Assembly (NCBI RefSeq): GCF_000499845.2
Contig: NC_023751.2
Coordinates: 37,685,309 to 37,749,308, forward strand
Source: Phaseolus vulgaris
Lineage: Eukaryota > Streptophyta > Magnoliopsida > Fabales > Fabaceae
Reading direction: 5' to 3'
DNA length: 64,000 nt
This document shows, piece after piece, positions 12,626-25,446 of this stretch. Position numbers and translations under genes: made by a program. Every line of letters begins with the position of its first letter. The first letter of the stretch is position 1. The notes beneath the pieces are model-generated. The model did no database searches. It worked only from the letters and a program-made list of their open reading frames with translations, and had not been told where the DNA came from.

Positions 12626-14600
12626 ACCTTCACTACAATGTTATTCGTCGGCACCACTGTTACGGGGTTGTAGGAAAATTGAGCGTCTTTCAGTTGCGAA
12701 CCCTCACTTTCATAGCCGCCACTAGCAGTGTCACGTCCACAATCCATGCATGGGTGCTTTCCAAGTGCAATGTGCTCGAATTGTTCTACTACGTCAGATG
12801 GGCCCAAACCAGTAGACTCCCCTACCTAACTTTCAACTTGCAAATGGGCCAAAAGTGACCCACCACAAATTAGGTCATCAAGTGCCCATTTGAAAGTTGT
12901 TTTAGACAGATTAAAACCTATGTGCCCGTTAGACTTAATCCCCTCCACATCTCCAATAATGATGCTACCCTCTTTCTTCATTTCCAAGTGACATTCTGAC
13001 TTCTAAAAAGGAATTAACTCCATAGTTATTGCATGCGCCACCTTTAGAATTTCTCTCTCCCAGCAGGAAACTGAATAGTTTGTTCCTCTCCTCCCTTCTT
13101 CGCAGTCAGAACACTCAGATTCAAGGGGCTCTTCTCCGACACTATCCGCCATTCGAGCCTTTGGAAGGTCTTCAGAGAGCGCTCCCCAATTCGTATGAAG
13201 ACACCCTAGTTATTGTGACCTGAAAAACATATCTCTTCTTTTAGTGACACCTGACACAATGTATCATTGATCCTCATAGATTTTGCCTTTCCCACTGGAA
13301 TTCTAGTGCGCAATCTAGCATACTCTAAGACCTCTCTTGTAACAGTTGCCTCGTTGACTTCAACAATGTACCAACTAGAGCCCCTATACGCTCAAAACAC
13401 TAGCTAATCCAAAGTGCCAACAGATGACCTCTGTAACGAACCCACACAAGTTTGTCAACTACCACAAATGAATCGTTCCAGGGGATGATTGATTCGAAGA
13501 CTCTGTCAAACCATTTTTTATTCTCTTATATAGATTTCACAATTATGCTCTCATCTTCACATGACAAAAACACATACTTTTCCCCAAGGTATCTTACTCT
13601 AACGAAATTGAACCGTCCCAAAAGGAAGCTTTCCTTGATGGACTGCACATTAGTTGCCTTGGAAACTCTACCAACAAAACAATTCTGCAACCACTCTGAA
13701 GACTCCACCTTGACCCTAAGTGAAACATGTCATCTTCTGAAGCTCCCTGGGAAAAACTCTCGCTCCCACTTTTAACAACCTGTGCAAAAGAATGTTGTTG
13801 AATCTTCTTGCTCCAAACTTTCCGATCTACTACAGTCTTCGTCTTTGGTTTAGAATTCCTTTTGTTCTTTGGAAACTCGTTCTTATAGTATTTAGGTATG
13901 TTAACCCTCATCTTCCAAGTTCCTATCCATATTGAATCCAATTTTCTTTCCAAGACATGTGTGTCCCCCACCCTTTGAAACCTAACAAACCCGAAATGTT
14001 GTTTTCTGGTGTTTAATTTCCTGGAAATGAAAATATCTAAGACCCTTCCCCATCTTTGAAAGAGTTTGCATAAAGCCTTTTCATTGTACTCATCCGGAAA
14101 AATTAGATAGAAACTAATTTTTGAGACAAAAAATTAGTTGCTATATTGACTAAATTAGATACTATTTTAGAGACTAACAAAATTGTTGATTTCTAAATTA
14201 GTTTCTATTATTGATAAATAGTTTCAAAATTGGTATCAAATTAGCCACCAAAGTTTTTGCTACCAAATTTTGAATATAAATAATTGGTATTTAAAACATT
14301 GGTAGCTAATTATATACCAATTTAGAAACTATTTATCAATAATAGTAATTTAGAAACCAATAATTTTTTTAGTCTCTAAAATAATATCTAATTTAGTTAA
14401 TATAACAACTAATTATTTTTAGTCTCTAAAATTGGTTTCTATTTGATGATTTTTCTAGTAGTAATACGTTTTCCCTACATCTTTGCTTATACGCCAGTCT
14501 AGGTAAATTTTGTCTCCCCTCCCACCAGAATTTAGCTAGGTTTGAGTGATAGTGTTTACTCATAAGGCGAATAGAGAAGGTGGTGTGTTGCTACAATTGT
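12615..14600 (-). pseudogene. LINE (L1-type) ORF1 remnant
   Basis: Reading on the minus strand from about 14550 downward gives the N-terminal RNA-binding (RRM-like) region. NEKALCKLFQRWGRVLDIFI, then SRKLNTRKQHFGFVRFQRVG, is interrupted on its upstream side by a MITE at about 14098-14463. It continues into a basic linker (KRNSKPKTKTVVDRKVWSKK) and then the conserved GRFNFVRVRYLGEKYVF and WNDSFVVVDKLVWVRYRG blocks typical of plant LINE gag-like ORF1. A decayed C-terminal part follows to about 12620. Stops and frameshifts are frequent. Its ORF2 is not present: downstream (toward lower coordinates) no reverse transcriptase follows, and the nearest RT (15.5-18.8 kb) belongs to a separate insertion on the other side. 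Confidence 0.7.
14098..14463. mobile_element. CACTA-type MITE copy 1 (inside LINE ORF1)
   Basis: This copy has the two long inverted arms of the family: TAGAAACTAATTTTTGAGAC on the left and GTCTCTAAAATTGGTTTCTA on the right, with the central ACCAATTTAGAAACTATTTA. The outermost termini are eroded (right end CTAGTAGTA). It splits the LINE ORF1 reading frame, so it inserted after the LINE. Confidence 0.75.
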
Positions 14601-15140
14601 GTAAAAACTTTTGGTAAGCAATTTGAGCTTCCATAGTGAGTTTCTGTGATAATCTTCACAATGGTCGAAATCACTATAGTGGTGTTTACAAAGTTTTGGT
14701 ACCACAAAGGGTTGCAAATAGGCCTTTACCCAGCTTTGCCATATATGGTGCGAGTAGCTAGGGAGTTAAAACTGGGTTAACAAAATAAAAATATCAATCG
14801 AGTTTATTAAATTGATGGTGGACAAGATAACTTAGCAAACTCAATTCATTTTGCCAACCCTGCTTCAAGAAAACACATAAGAAAACCCTACTTTAAGAAC
14901 ACACATAATTAAGAAAACCCTACTTTAAGAAATCACATAAGGAGACAAAATTCTATCAATAGAAAATTGTACACTATCATAAATACCAAGAAATTGTACA
15001 CTATCGTAAATACCAACAAAAGATGAAGAATCAACCTTTAAATGAATATTAAATCAAGTACATACATACTAAAGATTCTATATACCAATCAAAGAATGAG
15101 AAGCTGTTTGAAGCGATTCAAGACCAAACTTTAACTTGTG
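14600..15140. other. Gene-free stretch with a short tandem repeat
   Basis: No gene is seen. AGAAAACCCTACTTTAAGAA with a CACATAA tail is repeated at about 14870-14940. The first part may still be decayed LINE 5' sequence. Confidence 0.4.
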
Positions 15141-15156
15141 TCAAAGAAAACACTTC

Positions 15157-15437
15157 AATATTTTTTTTGATAAGCAAAGAATAAATAATATTAAAAATAG
15201 AACACTCCAGGGATGTTCCAACCCGTATACAACAGTCAAGAACTCCATACAACGGAAGCCTTTGATTCTTGACCACGAGATAGCACCTACAAGGCTCACA
15301 AAACCGGCTGAATAATGCAGTAAAACATCCTAAAGACTACTAACAACAGCAAAAAATTCTAGCATATGCCTTAAAGCTAATCGGAACCACTAACAATCAG
15401 AAAAGCACTGTTAGAGTGGCTTCAAAACTGAATGAAG
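15157..15437 (-). mobile_element. 5'-truncated LINE copy with 14-bp target-site duplication
   Basis: The low-coordinate end has the family 3' tail in reverse (poly-T, GATAAGCAAAGAATAAATA, then GGGATGTTCCAACCCGTATA). Flanking direct repeats AAAGAAAACACTTC occur at 15143-15156 and 15438-15451. The insert is 281 bp of 3' untranslated sequence only. Confidence 0.8.
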
Positions 15438-15491
15438 AAAGAAAACACTTCTATATGATCAACAACTCCATTTTTAAATAAACAATTGTTC

Positions 15492-18400
15492 ATATTTTTT
15501 TTTTATCAGCAAAGAATAAATAAAATAAAAAGAGACATTTCAGGGGTGTCCCAACCCTTATACAAAACCCCAAATACAAGTATTCTAGTACCCTACCAAC
15601 TAATGATCCAACAATACACAATCCCAGTACAAAATATAAGAACCCAACAAACACAGTTACATCAACCCACAAAAAAGGTCACACCCTCAAACAAAGATAT
15701 ACAAGAGGTTTTTGCCATCAGGCTGAATTACCATAACCAAGGGTCAAACTCGATAATAAAAGACACATCACCCAACAACTAAGCCAAATCTTTGTAACAG
15801 GCAAACTGTACCAAAAATCCAAAAACTAACATCAACAAACCGATCCTTCGAGGATAGTACATAGACCAGATATTGCTTGCAAGAAAAACGTAACAGCTTC
15901 CAATCGCAGTTCTAAGCAAAGAACTCAGTCCGGCCCTGCCAAACAAAATGTCCAAGACAACCGCAATACAGAGCAGAATCATCAATCTGACCCTGCCAGA
16001 TAGGAAATACCAAAACAACCTGCACAACCACTTAAAGCTTTCCAAGCCTCAGTCTAGCCATTCATATAGGAGTTACCGAAGGAACCTGCGCAAACCACAC
16101 CACAACTACCAAAACTAGGAAAGAACGTTAGTTAATAAGACAAAAAATCAGACTTTCAAATACCTCATACAACAAATAGGATCCAAACACCAGTCTGAGT
16201 AAGAGAACGCAACCGATTTTTCTTTTACTGTGACCCAAGACCAAGTCTTCCTTTGTGCCACGGTAAAAACCTCCACTAGATCCACCCGCCCATTCTCAAA
16301 CACAACCTTATTCCTGTGATTCCAAATTTCACTCACAAAACCTACCCAAATACCCCCCCCAACACTTGGTACCTGCGTGGTTCAGACCAAGAGGTTTGAA
16401 CATCCTAAAGTGCATTTGTGCATCACAATGTAGCACCAACGGGAAACCCAACCACGTGAGACACATACCCCAAATTCTCCAAGAAATCTTACACTCAAAA
16501 AATAAATGTCTTACCGACTCTTCTTCCACACCACACAGAGGGCACCGATCGCACATCAAAGGTATACCGCGTCTCGAAAGATTGTCCTTAGTAGGAATAG
16601 CATTACGTAACACCCTCCAAGCCAAAAAATGTGCCGAAGGTAAGGTCTTTAAAGTCCAGAAATTCGCGAACAGATCCTCCCCCACTACAGACTCCTCCCC
16701 CATGAGGCACTTATATGCTACCTTCACAGAGAAATCCGTATGATCCACATCCCTCCATAGCCATTTATCAGGTTTAACTCCACCTTCTCTTGTTAACCTT
16801 TTGGTATCCAACTTTCGCATTAGAAGATCAAGTAGACTGGATTCCCACACAAAAAGATTTCTTCTCCACCGTAGTTTCCAGGACCAACCATTATTACTCC
16901 AACTCCCAACTTGTGACAAAGTACAACCAGTATCCAAGGAGATTAAATATAATCTAGGGAATTTATGCATTAGAGGGATGTTTTCCAACCACTTATCCTC
17001 CCATAATCTGATTTCTTTCCCATCTCCTACTTCCCACCGACCTCTATCTTCAAAATCACATCCCCACCCCTCTAAGTGCCAAACTTTCCTGAGGTCCCTC
17101 CACCACATCGAATCCTTACAAGACTGATCTTGAGATCTTAAACCCCTCCACCCACCATACTTAGACTCTATAATATCCTTCCAAAACCCACTCTCTTCAG
17201 ACTTAAGTCTCCATATCCATTTCCCTAGAAGAGCCAAGTTAAACTTTTCTATGTCAATGACCCCTAATCCGCCATTATCTTTCGATTGACAAATCTTATC
17301 CCACGCCACCCAAGCAATTTTCCGGTTCTCTGACCCCCATTCCCACAAAAAGTTTTTTTGTAACCTTTTCACTTCCCTCATCACAGTTACCGGCATATAA
17401 AAAATGGAGACATAGAAAAGCGGTAGGGACGTAAGCACCGATTTGATAAGACATACTCTGCCTGCCAAAGAGAGGGTTTTCCCTTTCCACGCACTCAGCC
17501 TATTCCGTAACTTAGTGATCACACCTTCCTAAAAGACACACCTCTTATGATTCCCACCTACCAACACCCCCAAGTAATTGAAAGGTGCCTTCATAATGTC
17601 ACAGTTAAGAATTGAGGCGAAAGTCATCGTCTGATTTATATTCACACCCACTCCCCCAACCTTACTCTTGGAATAGTTAACCTTAAGACCAGAAGCAAGT
17701 TCAAAGCATTTCAGAATAGCCTTTAGTGTCAGAACATTTAGGATTGAGGCTTTACAGAAGAAAAGAGTGTCGTCTGCATATTGCAACATGCACACTTTTA
17801 CTCGCTTTTCCCCGACTTCAATACCTTCTACTAGCTTCTTTTCTTCCGCCTGCCTAACTACCCCTGCAAGACCTTCAACCGCAATTAGAAAAAGGAACGG
17901 TGTTAAAGGATCCCCTTGTCTTAGGCCCTTCAAAGGTTTAAACTCAGTTGTAGGGCTTCCATTTACTAACACAGATATTGAGGATGATTCTAAACAATTT
18001 TTTATCCAATCAATCCACTTACCACAAAAACCCAATCTTCCCATCATGTAGTAAATAAACTCCCAACTAACTGAGTCGTATGCCTTTTCATAGTCCACCT
18101 TAAACACCACACATTCTTTCTTTTTCCTTTTTACCTCCTCCAGTGTCTCGTTAGCCACTAACACACTGTCCAACAAACCTCTTCCTTCCAAGAGAAAGCA
18201 GACTGTCTGGGATCAATAACTTTGTTTAGTACCCTTTTTAACCTTGAAGAAAGGATTTTAGAGATAATTTTATACACACAACCCACCAAAGAGATCGGTC
18301 TAAACTCATTCAGTTGTTGTGGATTTGCAACCTTTGGAACCAGGGTAATAAATGAGGCGTTAGAACCTTTCGGCCAACTTCCACCCTCTGCAAACCTTTG

Positions 18401-18841
18401 TACCGCACTCACAACATCTTCTTTTAAAAAATCCCAACAGAATTTTATAAAGCCAAAATTAAAACCATCCGGTCCAGGACTTTTGGAGCTGTCACAATTC
18501 CATACTGCCTCCTTAACTTCCTCTTCTGAAATACTTCCAACCAACGTTACATTGTCCTCCCTAGATATCACCTTAAACTGAACATTATCCAATCTAACCA
18601 GAGGACTTCCCCCCCACTAAATCTGCCCTCAAAAAATTCCTTCACTCTAACCTTTACTTCGGTTGGGTCTTCGCACCACTGATCTCCGACCTTGAGACCA
18701 TTAATCCCGTTAAACATCCTCCTCCACTTAATGCTTGAATGATAAAATTTTGTATTCAAATCCCCCTAACTTAACCAACTGAATCTTGCTTTTTGCTGTA
18801 AAATCGCCTCTTGTTTCACTCGGACTTGCCCCAGGTCAGCT
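15492..18841 (-). mobile_element. 5'-truncated L1-type LINE with inactive ORF2 (reverse transcriptase)
   Basis: A minus-strand non-LTR retrotransposon flanked by an 11-bp target-site duplication AACAATTGTTC (15481-15491 and 18842-18852). The ORF2 remnant reads from the linker before RT (DLNTKFYHSSIKWRRMFNGI) through RT motifs SPGPDGFNFGF, NEFRPISLVGCVYKI, the palm motif FKVDYEKAYDSV, GLRQGDPLTPFLFLI and the catalytic YADDTLF. The thumb region and a C-terminal zinc-binding reverse-transcriptase-associated domain (CDRCPLCGVEEESVRHLFFEC) follow. The apurinic endonuclease domain is missing through 5' truncation. The ORF2 is dead: there is a frameshift near 18175, an in-frame TAG near 17529 where a Trp is expected, a frameshift near 16330 and a stop upstream near 18765. 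The 3' tail is TCATTGCTGATAAA-like followed by A-rich sequence rather than pure poly-A. Confidence 0.9.
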
Positions 18842-18852
18842 AACAATTGTTC

Positions 18853-19540
18853 CTATATCTCCAAATCTCTTTAACCAATGCTATCCAAATATTATTCATA
18901 GTAAAATTAACTGATATATGCTCAAATAAATCACTTAATTCTATTATAGAATATACTATATATTAAATTCGTGTTATATTATGTTGAACACTTCAAAAAT
19001 TGCACATGACAAAAGTTAGGCTAATATTTGAAGTTGATTCAGAAGGTGCAGCAGCCCTATCATCATTTAGAAAAGGCAATTGGCTTTTATGGCTGCGGTG
19101 AGAAGCTAGTTAATTATTAATATAAATATTTAATGTATTTTGTAGGGCACATATACTTATTATCTTGGGTTTATATAACACCATGCGTAGATGCAATCAA
19201 GTAGAAGACTATTAAGGAAATTGAATTCTTTGGTATTTTGTTAACGTGGGCCCTTAATACCAAGTTGTTGATAGGAAAAGCTTTAAACTATGTTGAAAAT
19301 GCTAAGCATTTAGATATATTCATCATCTACTTTGTCCCACTCTTCCAAGTGCATGCACTATCATCACTTGACTATTATATATATTTGTCTACATCATTTT
19401 ATTTTTTTGCCAAGAATTATATTATTATGACTATTTTTGCAAAAGTGGATAAGATATAGAAATAGAACGAAAACTAAAATAAATAAATAAATAATATGAT
19501 AGGAGTGGTAAAAAAACTGAAGAATTATAAAAAGAAAGGC
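18853..19540. other. Gene-free stretch
   Basis: No gene, RNA or element boundary is recognised between the LINE insertion and the degenerate MITE. Confidence 0.4.
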
Positions 19541-19542
19541 AT

Positions 19543-19832
19543 TAGAAAAACTATTAGTATCTAAAATGATTTTTAAATTAATATTCAATTAGTTAATTAA
19601 CATCTAATAATTACCAAAATTTTAGTTATTAGTTTTAAAATTTAAAATAATAAATAACTAAAACTTTGATAATTATTAAATACCAATTTAAAAACTAGTT
19701 TAAAAATTTAAAAACTACTTTAAATATTAATAATTTTTAATTTATAAAATAGAATATAATTTAATTATATAATGATTAATTTTTTTTAGTCATTAAAATT
19801 AATTCTATTTAATAATTTTTTTAGTTGTAATA
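19543..19832. mobile_element. Degenerate CACTA-type MITE
   Basis: Word order is as in the intact copies (AATTAATATTCAATTAG, AAAACTTTGATAATTATTAAATACCAATTT, TTTTTAGTCATTAAAATTAATTCTATTTAATAATTTTTTTAGTTGTAA), but with much divergence and eroded ends. Confidence 0.55.
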
Positions 19833-20132
19833 CTAAGAAATTATTTTTAATCACTGATAAGGTGTATAAGTTTTATTTTCTTTAATTGATGTGATTTTGT
19901 GGTTTCCAGTTAACTGAGATGAGACAAAAAATTTAAACAATAAATGCTTAGAAGAAAATAACATAAGTTTGTTTAAGAATTATTAACTATTGTACCAATA
20001 GTATTCCGAATACTTATTTTTTTTCATGTTTATATATAAAGTGTCTATCATAATTACATTAATAATTTTGAGAGTTTTATTCCGAATTTTTTTTATTTAA
20101 GTGATATTATAATATACATATTATAATAATTA

Positions 20133-20479
20133 CACTACAAGAAAATCATGAAATAGAAATCAATTTTTAGAGATCAAAATAATTAGTTGCAATAATAACT
20201 AAATTAGAGACGATTTTAGAAACTAAAATCAAATTTGATTTCTAAATTAATTTCTATTATTGTAAAATAGTTTCTAAATTAGTATCTAATTAGCAACCAA
20301 AGTTTTAACTACCAATTATTTAGTTTCTATGCAAAAACTCTGGTTGCTAATTAGATATCAATTTAGAAACTATTTAACAATAATAAAAATTAATTTAGAA
20401 TTTTTTTTTTAGTTTCTAAAATAGTTTCTAATTTAGTTATTATTGTAACTAATTATGTATTTCATATTTTTTTTTAGTG
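20133..20479. mobile_element. CACTA-type MITE copy 2
   Basis: The copy starts CACTACAAGAAAATCATGAA, ends in TTTAGTG, and has a 3-bp TTA duplication on both sides (20130-20132 and 20480-20482). The interior is a long inverted repeat that folds back around ACCAATT/AATTGGT-type words. It lies 340 bp upstream of the glucanase start codon. Confidence 0.85.
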
Positions 20480-20694
20480 TTAGTATGGTGTATATGTATG
20501 GATAATTTTTTAGACTAGTTTTATTACATGTTTTAATAGCAAAATTAATGCATAATGTGTTTTTAGATATATACGTAGGAGAGTTATTTGAAATGTAGAT
20601 TGGAAGAGAAAATTGGCAAGACCAAGACTTTTCATCATGGGTGGGTAAACATGGACATCAAGATTTATATTAATAATTGAAATTTGTTCTATGA

Positions 20695-20724
20695 CTTGGT
20701 CAAGGAGCTAGCTGTGTTTATAAG
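20695..20724 (+). promoter_or_regulatory. Candidate core promoter of glucanase gene 1
   Basis: A TTATAAG motif at 20718-20724 lies about 100 bp before the ATG and could act as the TATA box. Just upstream, GGTCAA (20698-20703) is the complement of a W-box core TTGACC, the WRKY site common in defence-gene promoters. Both are motif matches only. Confidence 0.35.
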
Positions 20725-20821
20725 AACACTGAAACAATGAAGTTTAATAAATCAATTCAAAGCCTCTGTTGAGGGCTAATCCTTCACTTCACCATTTTGT
20801 GGTGTGTTATAATTTTCCACC

Positions 20822-21293
20822 ATGGCTTCTCAGTTCCCCAGAAACCAGAGGTTCTCATTTGCTGCTTTCCTTCTTCTTTTTCAACTATTCACAGTAAACC
20901 TTATCACAACAGGTCAGTTTCTCTCCATTCATTTATTAAGTTTGCTCATAGATTGATATGTAATACTAGTTTCTCAGACAAGATTGGTTCCTCACCATTT
21001 TGTTCTGGATAAGTTAAATGTATATATCAATCTATCTATTAACAGTACACTGAGCAGTTTCAAAATCAACAAAAAAGAAAAAAGAAAAATCAAATTATTA
21101 TTTCATAAAATTAATTCAAAAAATTAGTTAAAAATCTATTTGTATATTGACAACTTAGTCTAAATATTAAACATAGTTTTTTTATTGATATTAAAGAGGT
21201 TGAATTTATTAAATAAACTAATAACCATAGCCAATGTAAATTTAATTTTTTAATAAAATTAAAAACTTTACACACATATATTTTTTTGGTCAA

Positions 21294-21346
<53 letters not shown>

Positions 21347-23166
21347 TAAGTTTAAAAACTTTACAAAATCTCCATCAGTAAAATAGATGGACAAGTCAAC
21401 CTGACTTAGCTTTCCATTGCCAGATGCTAACTAGGTGTTTGATGTTTTTGCAACTATCCAGTTCATTGGATAATGACTCTATTTTATGTCTTTTTGTGTC
21501 TATTTAATAATGTTTTGCTATGACAATTAACATAATACATAAACATTAAATGAAATTAGTAGTTTTAGTTGACCTGACAAAAAAATATTGAAGAAATAGA
21601 AAAGTAGATACAAAATTTAGAGAAAGTTATTTAATTTGAGCAGAGAACCAGCTTCTTGAAGCTAACTTATTTTATCATCCTTAATATTACATCATATTTT
21701 ATACATCCATAAAATATCATTTTCAATGTTAGGGGACATTATAATGCCTTTTTTTCTCAAATTATCATTTTCCAAAAGATTTTTTAAAGTCAAGCTAATG
21801 TAAATAAACTATTGACTATTTCTTTAAAATAAGCTTCACCAATTTTATTCAATGTTATTACTTACCAATATCCCTTAATCATATGTAGCATGTGGTTGCA
21901 GTTTTAATTTGACACAATTTTTTTTATCGTGAGAAATAATCATTTCAAAGATGACCTAATAACTCATAAAAAATAAAAAGAAAAATAAGATAAAATCTCA
22001 TCCCAATCAAAACCGATCCCACAATAAACTATCGTCTAACCTAAAATTCAAGAATATCACACACACAAAAACTTAACTTTGACAACCCTCAGAATATATC
22101 AACACATCAAATTTGACAGATATGATTTTTGATTTGGTTAGCAGATGCTCAAATCGGGGTGTGTTATGGCATGATGGGCAACAATCTCCCATCAGCCAAT
22201 GAAGTTATAAACCTTTACAGATCAAACAACATAAGAAGAATGAGACTTTACGATCCCAATCAAGCAGCTCTGCAAGCACTCAGAAACTCAGGCATTGAAC
22301 TCATTCTTGGAGTGCCAAACTCTGATCTTCAGGGTCTTGCCACAAATGCCGACACTGCTCGTCAATGGGTGCAAAGGAACGTGTTGAACTTTTGGCCCAG
22401 TGTTAAAATCAAGTACATAGCAGTTGGCAATGAAGTGAGTCCTGTTGGAGGTTCCTCTTGGTATGCCCAATATGTTCTACCTGCTGTCCAAAATGTATAC
22501 CAAGCTGTAAGGGCTCAAGGCCTCCATGATCAAATCAAGGTTTCAACAGCCATTGACATGACCCTTATAGGAAACTCCTACCCTCCATCACAAGGTTCCT
22601 TCAGGGGTGATGTTAGATCCTACCTAGACCCTATAATAGGGTACTTGCTATATGCAAGTGCACCTTTGCTAGTGAATGTGTACCCTTATTTCAGTTACTC
22701 TGGTAATCCTCGTGATATATCACTTCCCTATGCTCTTTTCACTTCACCAAATGTTGTGGTGAGGGATGGCCAATATGGGTACCAAAATCTGTTTGATGCT
22801 ATGTTGGATTCAGTGCATGCAGCCATTGATAACACTAGGATTGGTTACGTTGAGGTGGTTGTGTCTGAGAGTGGGTGGCCCTCAGATGGAGGGTTTGGTG
22901 CCACGTATGACAACGCACGTGTGTACTTGGATAACTTGGTTCGTCGTGCTGGAAGAGGAAGCCCTAGAAGGCCTTCGAAGCCTACAGAGACTTATATATT
23001 TGCCATGTTCGATGAGAATCAAAAGAGTCCTGAGATAGAGAAACATTTTGGGCTCTTTAAACCCAGCAAAGAGAAGAAGTACCCCTTTGGATTTGGTGCC
23101 CAAAGGGATGCAAAGATTGTTGTTGATGAGTTCAATGCAACATATCCCCTTAAGAGTGACATGTAA
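20822..23166 (+). CDS. Glucan endo-1,3-beta-glucosidase, class I basic type (GH17)
   Basis: The gene has two exons, 20822-20912 and 22145-23166 (intron 1232 bp, GT-AG, phase 1), giving 370 aa. Exon 1 encodes a signal peptide (hydrophobic [11 protein letters not shown]); mature protein probably starts at QIGVCYG, as in other plant PR-2 enzymes. The GH17 fold runs through most of exon 2. The proton-donor Glu is in IAVGNEV (about residue 127) and the nucleophile is in the signature [10 protein letters not shown] (about residue 272). FAMFDENQK and HFGLF are family landmarks. The C-terminal extension after GFG carries an NAT sequon (about N361) and ends LKSDM, like the vacuolar-sorting extension of class I glucanases. 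The enzyme hydrolyses internal beta-1,3 bonds of glucans (fungal wall, callose), probably in the vacuole. A polyadenylation-like AATAAA lies at 23285-23290. It is the upstream member of a tandem pair. Confidence 0.93.
21297..21340. repeat. (TA)n microsatellite in glucanase 1 intron
   Basis: An uninterrupted TA dinucleotide run of about 40 bp. Confidence 0.95.
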
Positions 23167-23299
23167 GGTTGGAACCCTAGTTCTCAAAGTCTGTTGTAAT
23201 ATTCCACCAAAATAAGACAGAATTTTATGTTTGTAAAACATGTTTATCCTTTGGTTTTGGATAAAAAGTATGTTGGTTGTTAATAATAAAGTGAACCTA

Positions 23300-24260
23300 C
23301 ACTCACTTTTATCTTAGTTTTCTTGTTTTATTTCATCATTCACTTTCATTATAAAAACAAGCATTTAATGAGGATTAAATTTTTTAAAATTAACGAAATC
23401 CACTTTAAAACAAATAATTACGATTTATATATGTTTAATTAATCACAAGATCGTAAGATAAATCATTAATTATTTTTCATAACTTTTTATTTTACAAATA
23501 TAAATAGATATGTTGTATTTTCTTAGTTTTCTTACCCACTTTAATTGATTGGTATGAATTGATTACGTATTCTTTGAACTAAGACATTTTGAAAGGAGAA
23601 GAGTCTTAATCATGGTCAATGGCTGCTTCAGTAGTTTTTGTTATCATAGATAGCTACAATCCTACAAGATATATTCAACTCCATAGCCGCCACTAAAGAT
23701 CATCATTCATAATTTATCTACTTATTCATAATTTCTAATTCTTCTAATATTTATTGATTTATTTGGTGGGGTGCATGATAAAAAAATATCATTATATGCA
23801 AGATAATGTAGTACGTGTTCTGTTTATAAGAGTGTTCAGGTTGTATACAAAATAAACTAAAATATGTATAAAGTTAAATTATTTTATATTTTTGTATCGT
23901 ACCACAAATACAATAATCTCAATTGTATTTTCATATTAAAACACGACTTTCTAGTCATCTCCAAACACATTCTCGTACACATGCAGTACAAAAGTAAAAC
24001 ATCTTTCATAGGAAATAATAAATAATTGTATTAGCAAGTTAATGGACTAAAATATATATTAAATGTCAACTACTAAAATTTTACTTAGTTTATTTTTTTA
24101 ATTAAATATATATTAATTATCATTTTCTGTATGATTCATACAAAGAATACTATATACAAAGAATACAAATTATAAGACATAATTAGATTCTTAAGTTCAA
24201 CTTAACCTTGCTCCCAAGAATACCAAACTTTCTATATTTTGTTATTTCTATTGTATTAAT
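23300..24260. other. Intergenic stretch downstream of glucanase 1
   Basis: AT-rich, with no coding region or bounded repeat recognised. Confidence 0.4.
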
Positions 24261-24264
24261 TAAT

Positions 24265-24760
24265 ATCTGACAAGTCACATATCATTCGGTCTCATTGATG
24301 AACCGATCTCGTATTAATATATTTTGAAAATATTTAGTAAATGACAGCAATAACAATTATGGAAACTTTTTACCAATCATAATCGTGTCCCACTGAATTT
24401 GGATAACATCCTCGAAAAATCAACTAATACTGATTCAGTGGAAGAAATTGATTTATTAAGATATTCTTTAAATATACGAACATACAAACATAACATATCA
24501 ATATATCTCTCTGTAAATCAAGGATCATGTTAGAAATCAGTTAACACTAATATTTGATAGATTCAGTCCATGACTACAAAAACTCATGACTAAACACTTT
24601 AAATAAATCATCTCCAGAAGTGTAAGGTATGCTTTAATCAACTTTCACTATACACTCTTAACACTACTTACTTGATTGTCGAAGTATCTTTTTCAGGTCA
24701 ACTCCAGCCGAACACCAACAATTAAAGGTGAAAAGGCAACTGAGACATCAAGACTTGTAC
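24265..24760 (+). mobile_element. Decayed Ty3/gypsy-type LTR-like sequence (copy a)
   Basis: Words in order: GAACCGATCTCGTATTAAT, AAATGACAGCAATAACAATTA, CTCTGTAAATCAAGGATCAT, ACTCATGACTAAACA, GTGTAAGGTATGCTTTAATC, then ACTTGATTGTCGAAGTATCTTTTTCAGGTCAACTCCAGCCGA (split here only by reading). The last part resembles the R/U5 motif ACTTGAGCGTCGGAGTG seen in the better preserved gypsy LTR at 54.2 kb. The boundaries are not resolved and no target-site duplication was found. Confidence 0.5.
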
Positions 24761-24862
24761 AACCAATTATTATCTATACCTTCTTTGTCTATACAGGTAC
24801 ACTTATGATTAATTAATAAAAATAATATTATTAATATCATACATTATTTCGTATGAAGATAA

Positions 24863-24865
<3 letters not shown>

Positions 24866-24929
<64 letters not shown>
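24866..24929. repeat. (TAA)n microsatellite
   Basis: More than twenty near-perfect trinucleotide units; imperfect ATAATAA units continue to about 24945. Confidence 0.95.
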
Positions 24930-25446
24930 TATAATAATAATAACAATAACAACGAGACAAAGTTGATATGTGATATAGATAAATTTGGTAATATATGAAA
25001 TAACAAAAGAAGAAGTCGTTAATGTAAATTAGTGAACGACAAGAGATAAATAATATATGTGATATAAATACATTTACGTATGTGTTTGGAAAGAATATTC
25101 ATGTATTTAAACAGATTCCAATAGTTTTGGTACTTATATATGTTAGGTTATATACCATTTATAACATTTAAAATGAGATCAGATTAATTCATTATGTAAG
25201 ATGTGAGATCTGTATATTAATTGATTATGTATAATATATTAAATAAATTGAATTGGTTATAAAAGATATTATACTAGAGATTTATTCTATAATTAACATT
25301 TAATATTTGTTTAATAACAAGAGATATTGTGGAGAGTTTTTGTATTATACATATAATCATCTTCAACAGAGTAAGGAAGCAGACCAGAATTATCCAGTTC
25401 TCTAGTTTTAAGCATAAACGAACACAGGAACAAAGTGTGATCATCA

